Origin: Desulfovibrionaceae bacterium
Lineage (GTDB): Bacteria > Desulfobacterota > Desulfovibrionia > Desulfovibrionales > Desulfovibrionaceae
DNA length: 49,635 nt
Assembly (NCBI GenBank): GCA_015233395.1
Contig: JADFXV010000014.1
Coordinates: 1 to 49,635 of the forward strand
Direction of reading: 5' to 3'
Under the pieces are notes generated by a model, which saw only the letters and a program-made list of their open reading frames with translations, did no database searches and was not told where the DNA came from. A program made the position numbers and the translations under genes. Below are positions 1-8,435 of the stretch, piece after piece. Numbering within the stretch: position 1 is the first letter of the stretch; the number at the start of each line of letters is the position of its first letter.

Positions 1-118
1 TGAACAAAAGGGGTTTTCCCCCCGGACCCCCCTTTCCCCAAAAAACTTTATTCATTTGTTACGGGCGATCATCCCGGCCCCTGTCGAGGGGGTCCAGGGG
101 GAGGCGGCCCCCCCCTGG
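1..118. repeat. Composite intergenic hairpin repeat cut by the left window edge
   Basis: The window begins with TGAA, the complement of the TTCA loop seen in the hairpins at 5471-5508 and 40203-40239, followed by one hairpin arm (CAAAAGGGG, then TTTTCCCC). Next come a CCCC-AAAAAACTTT tract, a short AT-rich spacer, a CGGGCGATCATCCCGG palindrome and CCTGTCGAGGGGG. Read on the minus strand, the module order matches 40058-40240. The partner arm lies outside the window. It sits downstream of the minus-strand aminopeptidase gene and may act in transcription termination, which is inference. Confidence 0.65.
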
Positions 119-1318
119 TCAGTATAAAAAGACGCCGTTTTCGTAAATCGCGATTTTTTCGCCGCTGCGCAGTTTGGCGCTCACCCGTTTGGGTTCGGTG
201 TTGACCAGATCCCAGTGCAGGGCGGAGTCGTTGAAGCCGAGCGCGGCCTTGGATTCCTTCGTCAGTTCCGAGGGATCGCCGGAGTAGGTGTCCGAGTAGG
301 AGCTGCCGATGGCGATATGGCAATTGCCGTATTCGCCTCCGTGGTTTTCGTCGTAGAGGGTGTTGGCCATGAAGGCGCTGATGCGCGAGAAGCGTTTGTC
401 GGTCAGGGAAAACTCGCCGACTTTGTCGGAGCCTTTGTCCATGGCCAGCTGTTTGCGCAGGAATTCGGCGCCTTCGGCGGCGTCGCTGGCGGTCACGCGG
501 CCGGCCGCGAATTCCAGCTTGACGCCCCGGACGTAGTTGCCGCTGCGGTAACTCGGCTGGTCGGCGAAAAAGACGCCTGAGACGCCGCGCCAATCCGGCG
601 AGGTGAAGATCTCGAAGCTCGGGATGTTGTGGCCGGAAATGCCCAGGAAGCGGCGTTTGTCGCCCCGGCTGACGCGCAGGTCCACACTGGCCGATTCCAC
701 GTGGTATTCCACGGCGTCCATTTCAGAGAGCCAGCGTTTGATCTCCGAGGCGGACCTGAAGATGTCCTCCCAGGCGGTTTCGGGCGCGGCGTCGTTGAGG
801 AAGCAGGCTTCGGCGATCTGGCGAGCGTATTCGCGTTTGGACAATCCCGAGAGCCTGGCCGGCTCGTCGGTCGGGTACAGGCACAGGGTCCAGCCGAATT
901 TGCCCTGTTCCTCGCGGCGGGTCAGGATGTCGCGCAGGGGTTTTCTGGCCACGGCCACCGTGGCGATCCGCTTGGGATCGACCTCGCTCAGATGGGTCAG
1001 CGATTCCGGGGCCAGGATGTAAATCGCGCCGTGCAGACGGCTGTAAAGCTCTTCCGCGCCCGGGGGCTGGAACACGAGTTGCTGGGCGTCGGCCTTGCGG
1101 AAGAAGGCGAGCTCCATGGGGCTGGTGAGGTTGACCCTGGGCACGGCGTGGAGTCCGGCCTCGACCACGCGGTCGTAGACCGCTTCCATGAGCTTTAAGC
1201 CCGGCGGGTCGCACTGGATCAGCACGATATCGTGTTTTTTGTAGCCGCCCGGCCGGGCGGTGCGCAGGCCCCACATCAATACCGAGGCGTAGCGGTCGAT
1301 CTGTTTTTGGGTGAACAT
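119..1318 (-). CDS. Aminopeptidase, M29 (thermophilic metalloprotease) family
   Basis: A 399-residue cytoplasmic protein resembling the M29 aminopeptidases (AmpS/PepS/aminopeptidase T), which use two divalent metal ions to remove N-terminal residues from peptides. In the C-terminal half are the expected acidic and histidine segments: GHNIPSFEIFTSP, then TLYDENHGGEYGNCHIAIG, then ALHWDLV near the end, where this family places its metal-binding Glu, His and Asp. Length is normal. I place the start at 1318 (MFTQKQIDRYASVL), where homologues usually begin, with a weak GGA ahead of it. An in-frame ATG at 1354 would add 12 residues but lacks a visible ribosome site. It is the last gene of the minus-strand block and is followed by a hairpin repeat. 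The exact peptide substrate cannot be told. Confidence 0.85.
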   Translation of the reverse strand: MFTQKQIDRYASVLMWGLRTARPGGYKKHDIVLIQCDPPGLKLMEAVYDRVVEAGLHAVPRVNLTSPMELAFFRKADAQQLVFQPPGAEELYSRLHGAIYILAPESLTHLSEVDPKRIATVAVARKPLRDILTRREEQGKFGWTLCLYPTDEPARLSGLSKREYARQIAEACFLNDAAPETAWEDIFRSASEIKRWLSEMDAVEYHVESASVDLRVSRGDKRRFLGISGHNIPSFEIFTSPDWRGVSGVFFADQPSYRSGNYVRGVKLEFAAGRVTASDAAEGAEFLRKQLAMDKGSDKVGEFSLTDKRFSRISAFMANTLYDENHGGEYGNCHIAIGSSYSDTYSGDPSELTKESKAALGFNDSALHWDLVNTEPKRVSAKLRSGEKIAIYENGVFLY

Positions 1319-1354
1319 GGCTTTTCCGGGGGAGGCGGTCTTTTCGGTGGGCAT

Positions 1355-1599
1355 AATCGGAGTTTATTTCATAAAAAAGGGCGTCTTTCAAGCCGCCAGT
1401 CCGCTTGTCCGGCCCTGAAAAAGTTTGGGGGCTGCTCCGGCTCGGCTCACCGTCCGGCGAGAGGTCGCCGCCCTCGGCTTTCGGTTGGTGCGAATCAAAA
1501 CCGGAAAACCAGAACCACTGTTATTTTCCCAGGGGCTGCCGCCCCGGCCCCGCTCTAGAATCTAGAATAAGAACTGCGGCGCGCCCCTTTTTTCTCGCT
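1355..1599. other. Intergenic stretch between aminopeptidase and cysQ
   Basis: This 245-bp gap holds a GGGGCTGCCGCCCC hairpin and a direct repeat of TCTAGAA (about 1554-1567). No convincing small ORF, RNA gene or T-run terminator was seen. It separates two minus-strand genes, so it probably carries the end of the cysQ transcript or the promoter of the aminopeptidase gene. Confidence 0.4.
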
Positions 1600-2370
1600 C
1601 TAGGCCAAGGCCAAAAAAGGGCCGGCCATGAGATTCTCGGTATTGTAGACGATCGGCCGGCCGTCGAGGCCGGCCATCGAGCCTCCGGCGCCTTCGACGA
1701 TGGCCTGGCCTGCGGCCATATCCCATTCGTGCAGCGCGCGCGCCCGGGGATAGACGTGCGCCGCGCCCTCGGCCACGGCCGTAAACTTGAGCGCCGCGCC
1801 CAGGGCCATGGTCCGGTAGGGGGCGAAAGGCGCGAGCAGCGCTTCGACGCCCGGGTCCGGATGGGAGCGCGAAACCAGCGCCACCGGGTGTTCCCCGGGG
1901 CGCGGTTTGACCGTGGAAATCGCCCGCGCGGCCTGGCCGCCGTCCTGTCGCCAGGCTCCGAGCCCGGGGCCGCCGAAGTACATCGCGTCCGGGCAGGGGG
2001 CGTACAACAGGCCGAAGACCGCGCGCCCGGCCGCGACCAGCGCGATGTTGACCGTGAATTCGCCGTTGGCGGCCAAAAATTCCCGGGTGCCGTCGAGCGG
2101 ATCGACGATGAACACGTGGGGCGCGTCCCGGCGCGCAGCGTAGGGGGCGTTGTCGGACTCTTCGGACACGACCGGGACGCCCGGATAAGCGGCGGCCAGT
2201 TCGCGGATCAGGACCGCGTTCGAAGCCTCGTCGGCGAGCGTCAGCGGCGAGCGGTCGGCCTTGAGCCGGACCCCGGCGTCCTTTTGGTAGTAGGCCATCA
2301 TGGCCGCCGCGGCGAGTCTGGCCAGGCCGGGCAGGGGGCTCAGATCGAGCCCGGCGGCGCGAAGCTGCAT
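1600..2370 (-). CDS. cysQ: 3'(2'),5'-bisphosphate nucleotidase CysQ
   Basis: A 256-residue member of the inositol monophosphatase-like, Mg-dependent, lithium-sensitive phosphatases. The metal-binding motifs are clear: VVSEES near residue 68, VDPLDGTREF near residue 90, and EWDMAAGQAIVEGAGG near residue 215. The DPLDGTREF form is typical of CysQ, which hydrolyses 3'-phosphoadenosine 5'-phosphate (PAP) from sulfate-assimilation and sulfotransfer reactions to AMP. In a sulfate reducer it would guard against PAP build-up, although dissimilatory sulfate reduction itself uses APS. It lies 13 bp after the HDOD gene on the same strand, and its GAGG ribosome site overlaps the end of that gene, so the two are probably cotranscribed. 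A general inositol phosphatase role cannot be excluded. Confidence 0.9.
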   Translation of the reverse strand: MQLRAAGLDLSPLPGLARLAAAAMMAYYQKDAGVRLKADRSPLTLADEASNAVLIRELAAAYPGVPVVSEESDNAPYAARRDAPHVFIVDPLDGTREFLAANGEFTVNIALVAAGRAVFGLLYAPCPDAMYFGGPGLGAWRQDGGQAARAISTVKPRPGEHPVALVSRSHPDPGVEALLAPFAPYRTMALGAALKFTAVAEGAAHVYPRARALHEWDMAAGQAIVEGAGGSMAGLDGRPIVYNTENLMAGPFLALA

Positions 2371-2383
2371 GCGCGGTTTTCCT

Positions 2384-3271
2384 CTAGGCCAGGCCGGCGG
2401 CGAAATTTTCGAAGTCCCTGCCGGCGTACAGCGCGTGCAGTTCGGCCAGGACCCTGTCCCGGTCCAGATGGAGTTTGGCGAGGACGTCGCTCCAGTCGCA
2501 GGACGACGGCGCTTCCGGGTCGGTCAGGGACAGAACGAGGGCGTCGGCCAGGCACAGGATCAGGGCTTGCTTCCTGTACTCCGGGGCGACCATGGGGGAA
2601 TGGTGCCAATTGACCGGTTCGGTGAGTTCCGGCGGCAGATTCCAGGATTTGAGCGTCATGGAGCCGACCACGCCGTGCTCCAGGGCCCAGTGGGCGTCCT
2701 CGGCCTCGTGCGTGGGCAGGCCCGCTTCGCGGGCTGCCGCGTCGATGGCCAGCCAGTCGGCCGGGGCATGGATGGCGATGAGCAGTTTGCCCAGGTCGTG
2801 GAGCAGGCCGCTGGTGAAGAGATCGTCGGGACTCTCCAGATGCGTAAGCGAGGCCAAAAGCTTGGCGGCCATGCCCACGCGCAGTTGATGCCCCCAGTAG
2901 GCCGTGAAGTCGAAGGCTTCGGGCGGCTTTTTGCTCTTGCCCATGGCGGCCACGCCCACGGCCACGACGATGCTTTTGATCTCGTTGAGCCCGAGCACCG
3001 CGATCGCCCGGGAAACGTTGGTCACCTGGGCTTGCAGGCCGTAGAACGCGGAGTTGGCCGTGCGCAGCAGCTTGGCGGTCAGGCCCTGGTCGCGTTCGAT
3101 GGTTGCGGCGATTTCTTCGAGCGGGCTGGCGGAGTTGTCGCCGGTCTGGGTAAATATCTTCTGCAGGATCACCGGGGAAAACGGCAGATCGTTCTTGAAC
3201 GCGGACAGTTTGAGCAGGAGTTGCTGGGCCCGGTCGATGGCCTGGCGTTTTTCCTCGATGCTTCGTTGCAT
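2384..3271 (-). CDS. HDOD domain protein
   Basis: A 295-residue protein made almost entirely of an HDOD domain, a catalytically dead relative of HD phosphohydrolases found in bacterial signalling proteins. The domain starts around residue 20 (LPFSPVILQKIF), runs through DQGLTAKLLRTANSAFYGL and AIAVLGLNEIKSIV, and contains the helical segment SGLLHDLGKLLIAIH near residue 145. That HDLGK stretch keeps the HD pair, so residual metal binding is possible. HDOD proteins usually act as output or scaffold modules in motility, biofilm or stress control; no specific partner is visible here. It is followed by cysQ at 13 bp. The start lacks a strong ribosome site. Confidence 0.85.
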   Translation of the reverse strand: MQRSIEEKRQAIDRAQQLLLKLSAFKNDLPFSPVILQKIFTQTGDNSASPLEEIAATIERDQGLTAKLLRTANSAFYGLQAQVTNVSRAIAVLGLNEIKSIVVAVGVAAMGKSKKPPEAFDFTAYWGHQLRVGMAAKLLASLTHLESPDDLFTSGLLHDLGKLLIAIHAPADWLAIDAAAREAGLPTHEAEDAHWALEHGVVGSMTLKSWNLPPELTEPVNWHHSPMVAPEYRKQALILCLADALVLSLTDPEAPSSCDWSDVLAKLHLDRDRVLAELHALYAGRDFENFAAGLA

Positions 3272-3356
3272 GCAGTGTCGCTATGCCGCGCGGGCCCTGG
3301 CCTGGCGGGACCGGCAGGACCGGCGGGCTTGGCGGACTCCGGGCGCGCCGGTCCGG

Positions 3357-4298
3357 TTATTCATCGAGATTGATGGGCGCGTTCGAGCGCGGCGTTGCGG
3401 GCGGCGTTTCGCCGGACTGCCCCTCGCCGGACTGCCCTTCGCCGGAGGGCGCGGCCCCGGGCGGCGGGGCTCCCGGGACCAGGCCGGGAAGCAGGTTCTT
3501 GGCCGCGATGTAGTCCAAAAACTGCTTGGCCGCGGGCAGGTCAGGGTTCAGGCCGAGGGCCTTGTTCAAGTATTCGACGCATTGCCGGTATTGGCTCTTT
3601 TCGAAAAAAGCCCTGGCCGTGTTGTAAAACAGATTTTCGTCCTGCGGGGAGAGGTCCTCGGCGCGTTTGTAATAGTCCAGGGCCTGATCGTACATCTTGT
3701 TCTTGCGCAGGTTGATGCCGAATTCGTTGAACAGGTGCTTGTGTTCCTTCTCGAACGCGGCGTCGAGCTTGACCAGGCGTTCGAAGATGTCGTTGGCCTT
3801 GTTGGCTTCGCCGCGATCGAGATAGGTCAGCCCCAGACCGAAATTGGCCCGGACGTTCTCCTCGTCGACGTTGAGCGCCGTGTGGAATTCCAATTCGGCG
3901 GAAAAGATCTCGCCCTTGCTGCGGTGCTTTTCGCCCTTGACGATGGTCGCCTCGAGCTCGCGCAGGCGCGGATAGACGGTCGAGACGTAAAACTCGGGCT
4001 CGGGCGAGAAGTTCGCCAGCAGCTCGTCCAGGGAAATCGTGCGCTTGGGCCCGGTGGGGACGTAATTTTTGTTGAGCGGCTGGAGTTCGATCGCGCCTTC
4101 GGTCCGCTCCTCGGCCATCCAGTACATCTTCTGGATGATCTTGCGGGTGGTTGTTCCGGTGCCGACCTTTTGAATCATCTGGCTGGAAAAGACGCCCTTG
4201 ATCCGTTCCTTGCGCGCCGCCTCGCCGGCGGGGCGGCCCGGCGCGGCGTCGCCCGGGGGCTTGCCCGGGCCGGGAGTCTGGCCTTGGTCAACGGTCAT
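3357..4298 (-). CDS. Tetratricopeptide repeat protein with low-complexity tail
   Basis: A 313-residue soluble protein. Residues 1-30 are Gly/Pro-rich, about 30-130 carry a conserved-looking region (GVFSSQMIQKVGTGTTTRK), and about 130-265 contain TPR helices, for example ALNVDEENVRANFGLGLTYLDRG, split here as ALNVDEENVRAN and FGLGLTYLDRG, and later ALDYYKRAEDLSPQDENLFY. TPR arrays mediate protein contacts; no enzymatic motif is present. The C-terminal tail contains GEGQS repeated twice, encoded by a 15-bp tandem repeat near 3411-3450. The start is supported by AAGGA about 8 nt upstream. It lies downstream of gmk on the same strand. The function is unknown. Confidence 0.8.
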   Translation of the reverse strand: MTVDQGQTPGPGKPPGDAAPGRPAGEAARKERIKGVFSSQMIQKVGTGTTTRKIIQKMYWMAEERTEGAIELQPLNKNYVPTGPKRTISLDELLANFSPEPEFYVSTVYPRLRELEATIVKGEKHRSKGEIFSAELEFHTALNVDEENVRANFGLGLTYLDRGEANKANDIFERLVKLDAAFEKEHKHLFNEFGINLRKNKMYDQALDYYKRAEDLSPQDENLFYNTARAFFEKSQYRQCVEYLNKALGLNPDLPAAKQFLDYIAAKNLLPGLVPGAPPPGAAPSGEGQSGEGQSGETPPATPRSNAPINLDE

Positions 4299-4413
4299 AA
4301 TTCCGGTCCTTGGTCTGTTCGGGCGCCTGGCCGGAGAAAAACCGGCGCGGTCGTCCCACGTCCCGGAAATTGTATTGATTCAACGGGGAGATGGCAAGTA
4401 TCGCCGGTGAAAT

Positions 4414-5043
4414 TTATCTCGCCGGCCGCGAAAAAGAGGCCAAAATCGCTTCCGCCAACCCAGGATTGCGCGCTGGGCGCAGGCGCTCGGCCAGATACAC
4501 CGCGCGCAAATCCTCATAGGCCCGGCTCAAAACGTCGTTGACCACCAGATAGTCGAACTCCCCCGCCCTGGCGATCTCGGCCTCGGCGTTCTTGAGCCGT
4601 TTATGCACCGCCTGGGCGTCGTCCGTGCCCCGGCCGGCGAGACGGGCGGTCAAGACCTCAAGCGAAGGCGGCAAAATGAAAACGAACGCCGCCGGGTCAA
4701 ACGCCCGGCGCAGGGCCGCCGCGCCCTGCACGTCCACGTCGAAAATCACGTCCAGGCCGCGCGACAAGGTGTCCAGCACTGCTGCCCGGGGCGTGCCGTA
4801 GAAATTGCCGTGCACCTCGGCCCACTCGGCGTAGTCTCCGGCGTCGCGGCGCGCGGCGAACTGCCCGCGGCTCACAAATTCGTATTCGCGGCCGTTCACC
4901 TCGCCGGCGCGCGGCGCCCTGGTGGTGTGGGACACGGAAAATTCCATGCCCGGAAATTCGGCGCGCAACTTGCCGATCAGCGTGCTCTTGCCCGCGCCGG
5001 ACGGGGCGCAGACCACAAAGACCATTCCCAGGCGATTATCCAT
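4414..5043 (-). CDS. gmk: Guanylate kinase
   Basis: A 209-residue cytoplasmic enzyme that phosphorylates GMP to GDP with ATP, in GTP synthesis. The P-loop is APSGAGKST near residues 13-21. The GMP-binding part has [21 protein letters not shown] split as [10 protein letters not shown] and [10 protein letters not shown], followed by the [10 protein letters not shown] and FDVDVQGAA segments typical of Gmk. Length is normal. Its ATG overlaps the 3' end of remA by 8 nt, which implies translational coupling; yicC-remA-gmk is a common order. The C-terminus is full length. Confidence 0.96.
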   Translation of the reverse strand: MDNRLGMVFVVCAPSGAGKSTLIGKLRAEFPGMEFSVSHTTRAPRAGEVNGREYEFVSRGQFAARRDAGDYAEWAEVHGNFYGTPRAAVLDTLSRGLDVIFDVDVQGAAALRRAFDPAAFVFILPPSLEVLTARLAGRGTDDAQAVHKRLKNAEAEIARAGEFDYLVVNDVLSRAYEDLRAVYLAERLRPARNPGLAEAILASFSRPAR

Positions 5044-5323
5044 CCTGCTCCTCCCCGGCGGCCGGTTGCATCGCGGCCTGAGCCAGACGCTGGCCGATCG
5101 TCTCGGCCTGGATGGCCGACAAGATCACATGGTTGGAATCGGTCACCAGGATCGAACGGGTCTTGCGGCCCTGGGTGGCGTCGATCAAACGCGCCGACTG
5201 CCTGGCGTCCTCGCGCAGACGCCGCATCGGCGACGAAGCGGGACTGACGATCGCCACCACCCGCGCAGCCACCACGAAATTGCCGAACCCGATGTTGAGC
5301 AACCGCTCGCGTTTGTCCGACAT
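5036..5323 (-). CDS. remA: RemA/DUF370 family regulatory protein
   Basis: A 95-residue protein of the DUF370 family. The typical opening [20 protein letters not shown] appears after the start at 5323, which has GGAGG about 9 nt upstream. An upstream in-frame start at 5425 would run through a hairpin repeat and is rejected. In Bacillus subtilis RemA is a DNA-binding activator of extracellular matrix genes; outside Firmicutes its role is unproven. The segment [23 protein letters not shown] is broken here as [10 protein letters not shown] and [11 protein letters not shown], the latter matching the family's conserved basic patch. The gene overlaps gmk by 8 nt and follows yicC after a 217-bp repeat-filled gap. 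Confidence 0.85.
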   Translation of the reverse strand: MSDKRERLLNIGFGNFVVAARVVAIVSPASSPMRRLREDARQSARLIDATQGRKTRSILVTDSNHVILSAIQAETIGQRLAQAAMQPAAGEEQDG

Positions 5324-5340
5324 AAGAGAACGCCTCCGGC

Positions 5341-5508
5341 GGCCGGGGATTAACTGCGAGTAAGCGAAGGAAGACCTTCGCAACTCGCAGTTGAACCCCC
5401 GGACCCCCTCGACAAGGGGGGACAATTGTTTCTTGTCTACACCATAAAAGTTTTTTGGAGGAGGGGGTTCGGGGGAGGAACCTTTTGTTCACAAAAGGTT
5501 CCTCCCCC
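5341..5508. repeat. Composite repeat: nested AACTGCGAG hairpin plus TTCA-loop hairpin
   Basis: Two structures fill the remA upstream gap. At 5352-5392 AACTGCGAG pairs with CTCGCAGTT and inside it GCGAAGG pairs with CCTTCGC. This unit is nearly identical to 31604-31644, with one substitution. It sits between GGCCGGGGAT and GAACCCCCGGACCCCC, the flanks of the ATGATC-centred module seen elsewhere. Then, after an AT-rich spacer and AAAAGTTTTTTGG, 5471-5487 (GGGGGAGGAACCTTTTG) pairs perfectly over 17 bp with 5492-5508 around a TTCA loop. No T run follows on the plus strand. It separates yicC from remA and could act as a terminator or processing site. Confidence 0.8.
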
Positions 5509-5540
5509 GATTCTCCCATCCCTCCCCCTCTCCCCGTCTC

Positions 5541-6422
5541 TTACTCCACGTTGGCCACTTGTTCTCTACACTTTTCGAGTTCGGCCTTGAATTCGACGGA
5601 CAGTTCCGAGGCGGTGAGGTCTTGGGCCTTGTTGCCCAGGGTGTTGATTTCGCGGAAGGCTTCCTGGAGCAGGAAGTCCAGCCGTTTGCCGGTTTCGCCT
5701 CCGGCGGCGACGACTTTGTTGAGCCGTTCCAGGTGACCGGCGAGCCTGGTCAGTTCTTCGCTGACGTCGAGTTTGTCGCACAGGATCGCCGCTTCCTGGA
5801 GGATGCGGTCGCGGGGCAGGTCGCCGAGTTGTCCGCCGACGAGTTCGGCGATGCGGGCGGTCAGGGCGGCGGTTTTCTTTTCTTTGATCGGCGGCGTGGC
5901 TTCGCGCAGCCGCGCGAGGATTTCTTCCATGTGTTGCACCCGGGCGAGCAGGTCGCGGGCCAGGGTTTCGCCTTCGCGTCCCCGGGAGAGTTTGAAGTCG
6001 TTAAGCGCCTGTCCGAGTCCGGCGGCGAGTTGTTCGGCCAGATCCGGGTCGGGTTCGCTGAGCGGGTCGCGCCAGACGGCCGGGACGGTGAGAAAGCGGT
6101 TCATGTCCGGGGCGAAGGGGGCGTCGCAGGCGGCCGCCAGGTCGCGCAGCTTGCCGATCATGGCCAGGGCGAGCGGTTCGTTGAGTTGCGCCTCGGCGAA
6201 TTCGCCGCCCAGGGCTTCGAAGTGCAGGCTGATTTCCACGCGTCCCCGGTGGATTTTTTGGCGCACGAGGCGTTCGAAGGCGTTTTCCATGGAGCGGGTG
6301 AAGTGGGGCAGCCGCCATTTGAGGTCGAGAAAGCGGCTGTTGACGCCTTTGACTTCCCAGGTTTGGGCGAAGCGGGGGGTGGCGAGCCGAGCCCGGCCGT
6401 AGCCGGTCATGCTGATGAGCAT
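5541..6422 (-). CDS. yicC: YicC family protein (putative endoribonuclease)
   Basis: A 293-residue protein with the hallmark YicC N-terminus ISMTGYGRA and the internal VNSRFLDLKWRLP. The C-terminal DUF1732 part includes KRLDFLLQEAFREINTLGNKAQ, shown here as KRLDFLLQEAFREIN and TLGNKAQD, followed by a short tail. E. coli YicC is reported to be a Mg-dependent endoribonuclease linked to RNA decay; other members are taken to be similar. AAGGA about 8 nt ahead supports the start at 6422. It lies 12 bp after the DUF4416 gene on the same strand, so mtaB-DUF4416-yicC probably form one transcript. Confidence 0.93.
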   Translation of the reverse strand: MLISMTGYGRARLATPRFAQTWEVKGVNSRFLDLKWRLPHFTRSMENAFERLVRQKIHRGRVEISLHFEALGGEFAEAQLNEPLALAMIGKLRDLAAACDAPFAPDMNRFLTVPAVWRDPLSEPDPDLAEQLAAGLGQALNDFKLSRGREGETLARDLLARVQHMEEILARLREATPPIKEKKTAALTARIAELVGGQLGDLPRDRILQEAAILCDKLDVSEELTRLAGHLERLNKVVAAGGETGKRLDFLLQEAFREINTLGNKAQDLTASELSVEFKAELEKCREQVANVE

Positions 6423-6434
6423 CGGGTGTTCCTT

Positions 6435-6983
6435 TTATCTCGGGCCGTCGCCCGCGGTTGCGCGTCTGGCCAGGTGGCGCAGTCTCAGTTGCGTGAGAAT
6501 GGCCCGGAGCTCCGGGCCGTTGTAGTCCGGGAACGTCCAGGGCAGGGCGTTCCAATCCCCTTTTTGATAGTAGAGCGTCAAGTCCGCGAAAACGCCTTTT
6601 CCGAGGTAGACGCGGTGGGTGAAATTTTTTCCGGTGGCCAGGACCAGGCGTTCGGGGCTGATCAGTCCCGGGTCGAGATTGACGATACGGCGGCCGCCGG
6701 CGTCGCGCAATTCGTTTTCCACGGTGTTGGCGGCGAGTTTGATGTCCGCCAGATCGTCCTGGGGGACCAGGCGTTCAAAGGCCAGGATGCGGCGGGTGAT
6801 GGGCGTGCCGAGTTCTTGGTCGTAGTAGCCGGTGTGGTCGAAGGCCAGGGGGTCCGAGACGAAATCGGCCGGGCCGAAGTCGTTTTCCAGGCGCGCCGTC
6901 AGGCCGGGCCAGATCGCCTCCCATTTGGCCGAGAGGATCGACAGGATCAGGGTGGCCGGCGGCGGCGGGGCCGGGGTGCTCAC
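6435..6983 (-). CDS. DUF4416 family protein
   Basis: A 182-residue protein matching DUF4416: an N-terminal strand (ILSILSAKWEAI), then FGPADFVSDPLAFDHTGYYDQELG given here as FGPADFVSDPLAFD and TGYYDQELG, then NLDPGLISPERLVLATGKN and HRVYLGKGVFADLTLYYQ. The biochemical function of the family is unknown. I place the start at GTG 6983 because its GTGA overlaps the mtaB stop by 4 nt and the protein then has the family's usual length; a longer reading back to 7109 would overlap mtaB by 130 nt. Coupling to a tRNA-modifying enzyme is suggestive but not proof of a role. Confidence 0.82.
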   Translation of the reverse strand: MSTPAPPPPATLILSILSAKWEAIWPGLTARLENDFGPADFVSDPLAFDHTGYYDQELGTPITRRILAFERLVPQDDLADIKLAANTVENELRDAGGRRIVNLDPGLISPERLVLATGKNFTHRVYLGKGVFADLTLYYQKGDWNALPWTFPDYNGPELRAILTQLRLRHLARRATAGDGPR

Positions 6984-8260
6984 GAAAGCCGCCTGGTCAG
7001 GATGGTTGCGCCCTTGACTCCGGCCGGAGCGACCCGGAGGCGTTCGCCCGGGCGCGGCGCATCGCTTCCGGGCTCGGAGGCGACCTGGCAGTCCAGGTAG
7101 TATTCGCACAGTCCGCGCGGGCTGTCGCCTTGCTCGGCGACGACCGTCAGGGTGGGCAGCGCGGAGACGGCCTTGGCGAAGGCTTTTTTCTTGCGGGCGG
7201 CCAGGGCGCGCAGGGCGCTCGCGCGCTGTTTGGCCAGCGGCGCCGGAACCTGGTCCGGCAGGCGGGCGGCGAGCGTTTGCGGCCGGGCGGAGAAGGGGAA
7301 GACGTGGGCGTAGGTCAGGGGCAGCGCGTCCACGAAAGCCAGGGTGACGGCGAATTCTTCGCCGGTTTCGCCGGGAAAGCCGGCCAAAAGGTCCGCTCCC
7401 AGGGCGAACAGAGGTCGGACGGCGCGAAATTTTTCAAGCCAGGAGGCCACGCCCTCCGGGGAGTAGTTACGGCGCCGCATGCGCGTAAGCGTGCGCGCGT
7501 CGCCGCTTTGCAGCGACAGGTGCAGGTGCGGCAGGACGAGTCCGGCGTTGTGCAGGACGCTTGCGGCCTGCTCGCCGAGCAGGCCCGGGTCGAGCGAGGA
7601 CAGGCGGATGGCCGCCCGGCCCGCGAATTCCGGGGCCAGGGAGTTGTTGAGAGTTTCGATCAGGTCCCAGAACCCCGGGCAGTCCGGGGCGGCGTATTGG
7701 CCCAGGTTGACGCCGCTGACGACGATTTCGGCGAACCCGGAGCGAAAGAGGGCTTGAGCCTCGGCCACGACGTCGGCGGCCGGGCGCGAAACCGGCCCGC
7801 CCCGGGCGCGGGGCACGATGCAGAAGGCGCAGGCCGCGCCGCAGCCGTCCTGGACCTTGAGCACGGCCCTGGAGCGCGTTTTCGCGGCGGGTCCGGGGAA
7901 TGGGGCGATTGGGGTCAATGCGGCCGGTCCGGCCAATTCGGACAGGGCGTCGGCGCGTCCGGCGACGATTTCTCCGGGCGGCGGATTTTTGACGAGTTCG
8001 CCGGTCGCGGCGGAAGCGGCGCAGCCGGTCAGGATGATCCGGGCGTGCGGCGATTCGGCGGCCGCCTTGCGGGCCAGGCGGCGGGTGTCGGCCACGGCTT
8101 TCCCGGTGACGGCGCAGGAATTGATCACCACCAGCGCGGCGGCCTCGCCCGGGGCGGCTTCCCGCAGGCCCCGTGCGAGCAGTTTTTCGCGCAGCCACGA
8201 GGATTCGTACTGGTTGATTTTGCAGCCCAGGGTTTGGATGCGGAAAGAGCCGGCGTCCAT
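6980..8260 (-). CDS. mtaB: tRNA t6A37 methylthiotransferase MtaB
   Basis: A 426-residue radical SAM methylthiotransferase that converts N6-threonylcarbamoyladenosine-37 of tRNA to the 2-methylthio form. The N-terminal UPF0004 domain supplies three cluster cysteines (TLGCKIN, INSCAVT, LTGCAA), and the radical SAM cluster motif is CGAACAFC (CxxxCxxC) near residue 140. The SLDPGLL, HLSLQSGD and GADLLAGFPGET segments complete the SAM barrel, and the end carries a short TRAM-like part. This pattern is closest to MtaB (YqeV) rather than MiaB or RimO. The start MDAGSFRIQTLGCKIN is chosen over a longer in-frame reading because it places the first Cys normally. Confidence 0.9.
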   Translation of the reverse strand: MDAGSFRIQTLGCKINQYESSWLREKLLARGLREAAPGEAAALVVINSCAVTGKAVADTRRLARKAAAESPHARIILTGCAASAATGELVKNPPPGEIVAGRADALSELAGPAALTPIAPFPGPAAKTRSRAVLKVQDGCGAACAFCIVPRARGGPVSRPAADVVAEAQALFRSGFAEIVVSGVNLGQYAAPDCPGFWDLIETLNNSLAPEFAGRAAIRLSSLDPGLLGEQAASVLHNAGLVLPHLHLSLQSGDARTLTRMRRRNYSPEGVASWLEKFRAVRPLFALGADLLAGFPGETGEEFAVTLAFVDALPLTYAHVFPFSARPQTLAARLPDQVPAPLAKQRASALRALAARKKKAFAKAVSALPTLTVVAEQGDSPRGLCEYYLDCQVASEPGSDAPRPGERLRVAPAGVKGATILTRRLS

Positions 8261-8371
8261 GGCCTCAGAGAGCCCCGGAAGCGGAAAAAAACGCCCTGCG
8301 GCCACGCGGCGGGCGAGAATATTTTTCCGGCGTCAAGTTTAACATACTGATATTATGAATGTGTGTGTCCA

Positions 8372-8387
8372 TGGCATGCCTTCTGCA
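8372..8387 (+). promoter_or_regulatory. Sigma-54 type promoter of the flagellin gene
   Basis: TGGCATGCCTTCTGCA places GG at 8373-8374 and GC at 8385-8386, exactly 10 nt apart, as sigma-54 -24/-12 elements require. The -24 box TGGCATG differs from the consensus TGGCACG by one base. Transcription would start near 8398, about 38 nt before the ATG. Flagellin genes in several polar flagellates are controlled this way or by sigma-28; no sigma-28 match was seen. Confidence 0.7.
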
Positions 8388-8435
8388 TCGACTCGGCAAA
8401 ACACGGATCGTTTCGCTTGAACAAGGAGGTTTATC

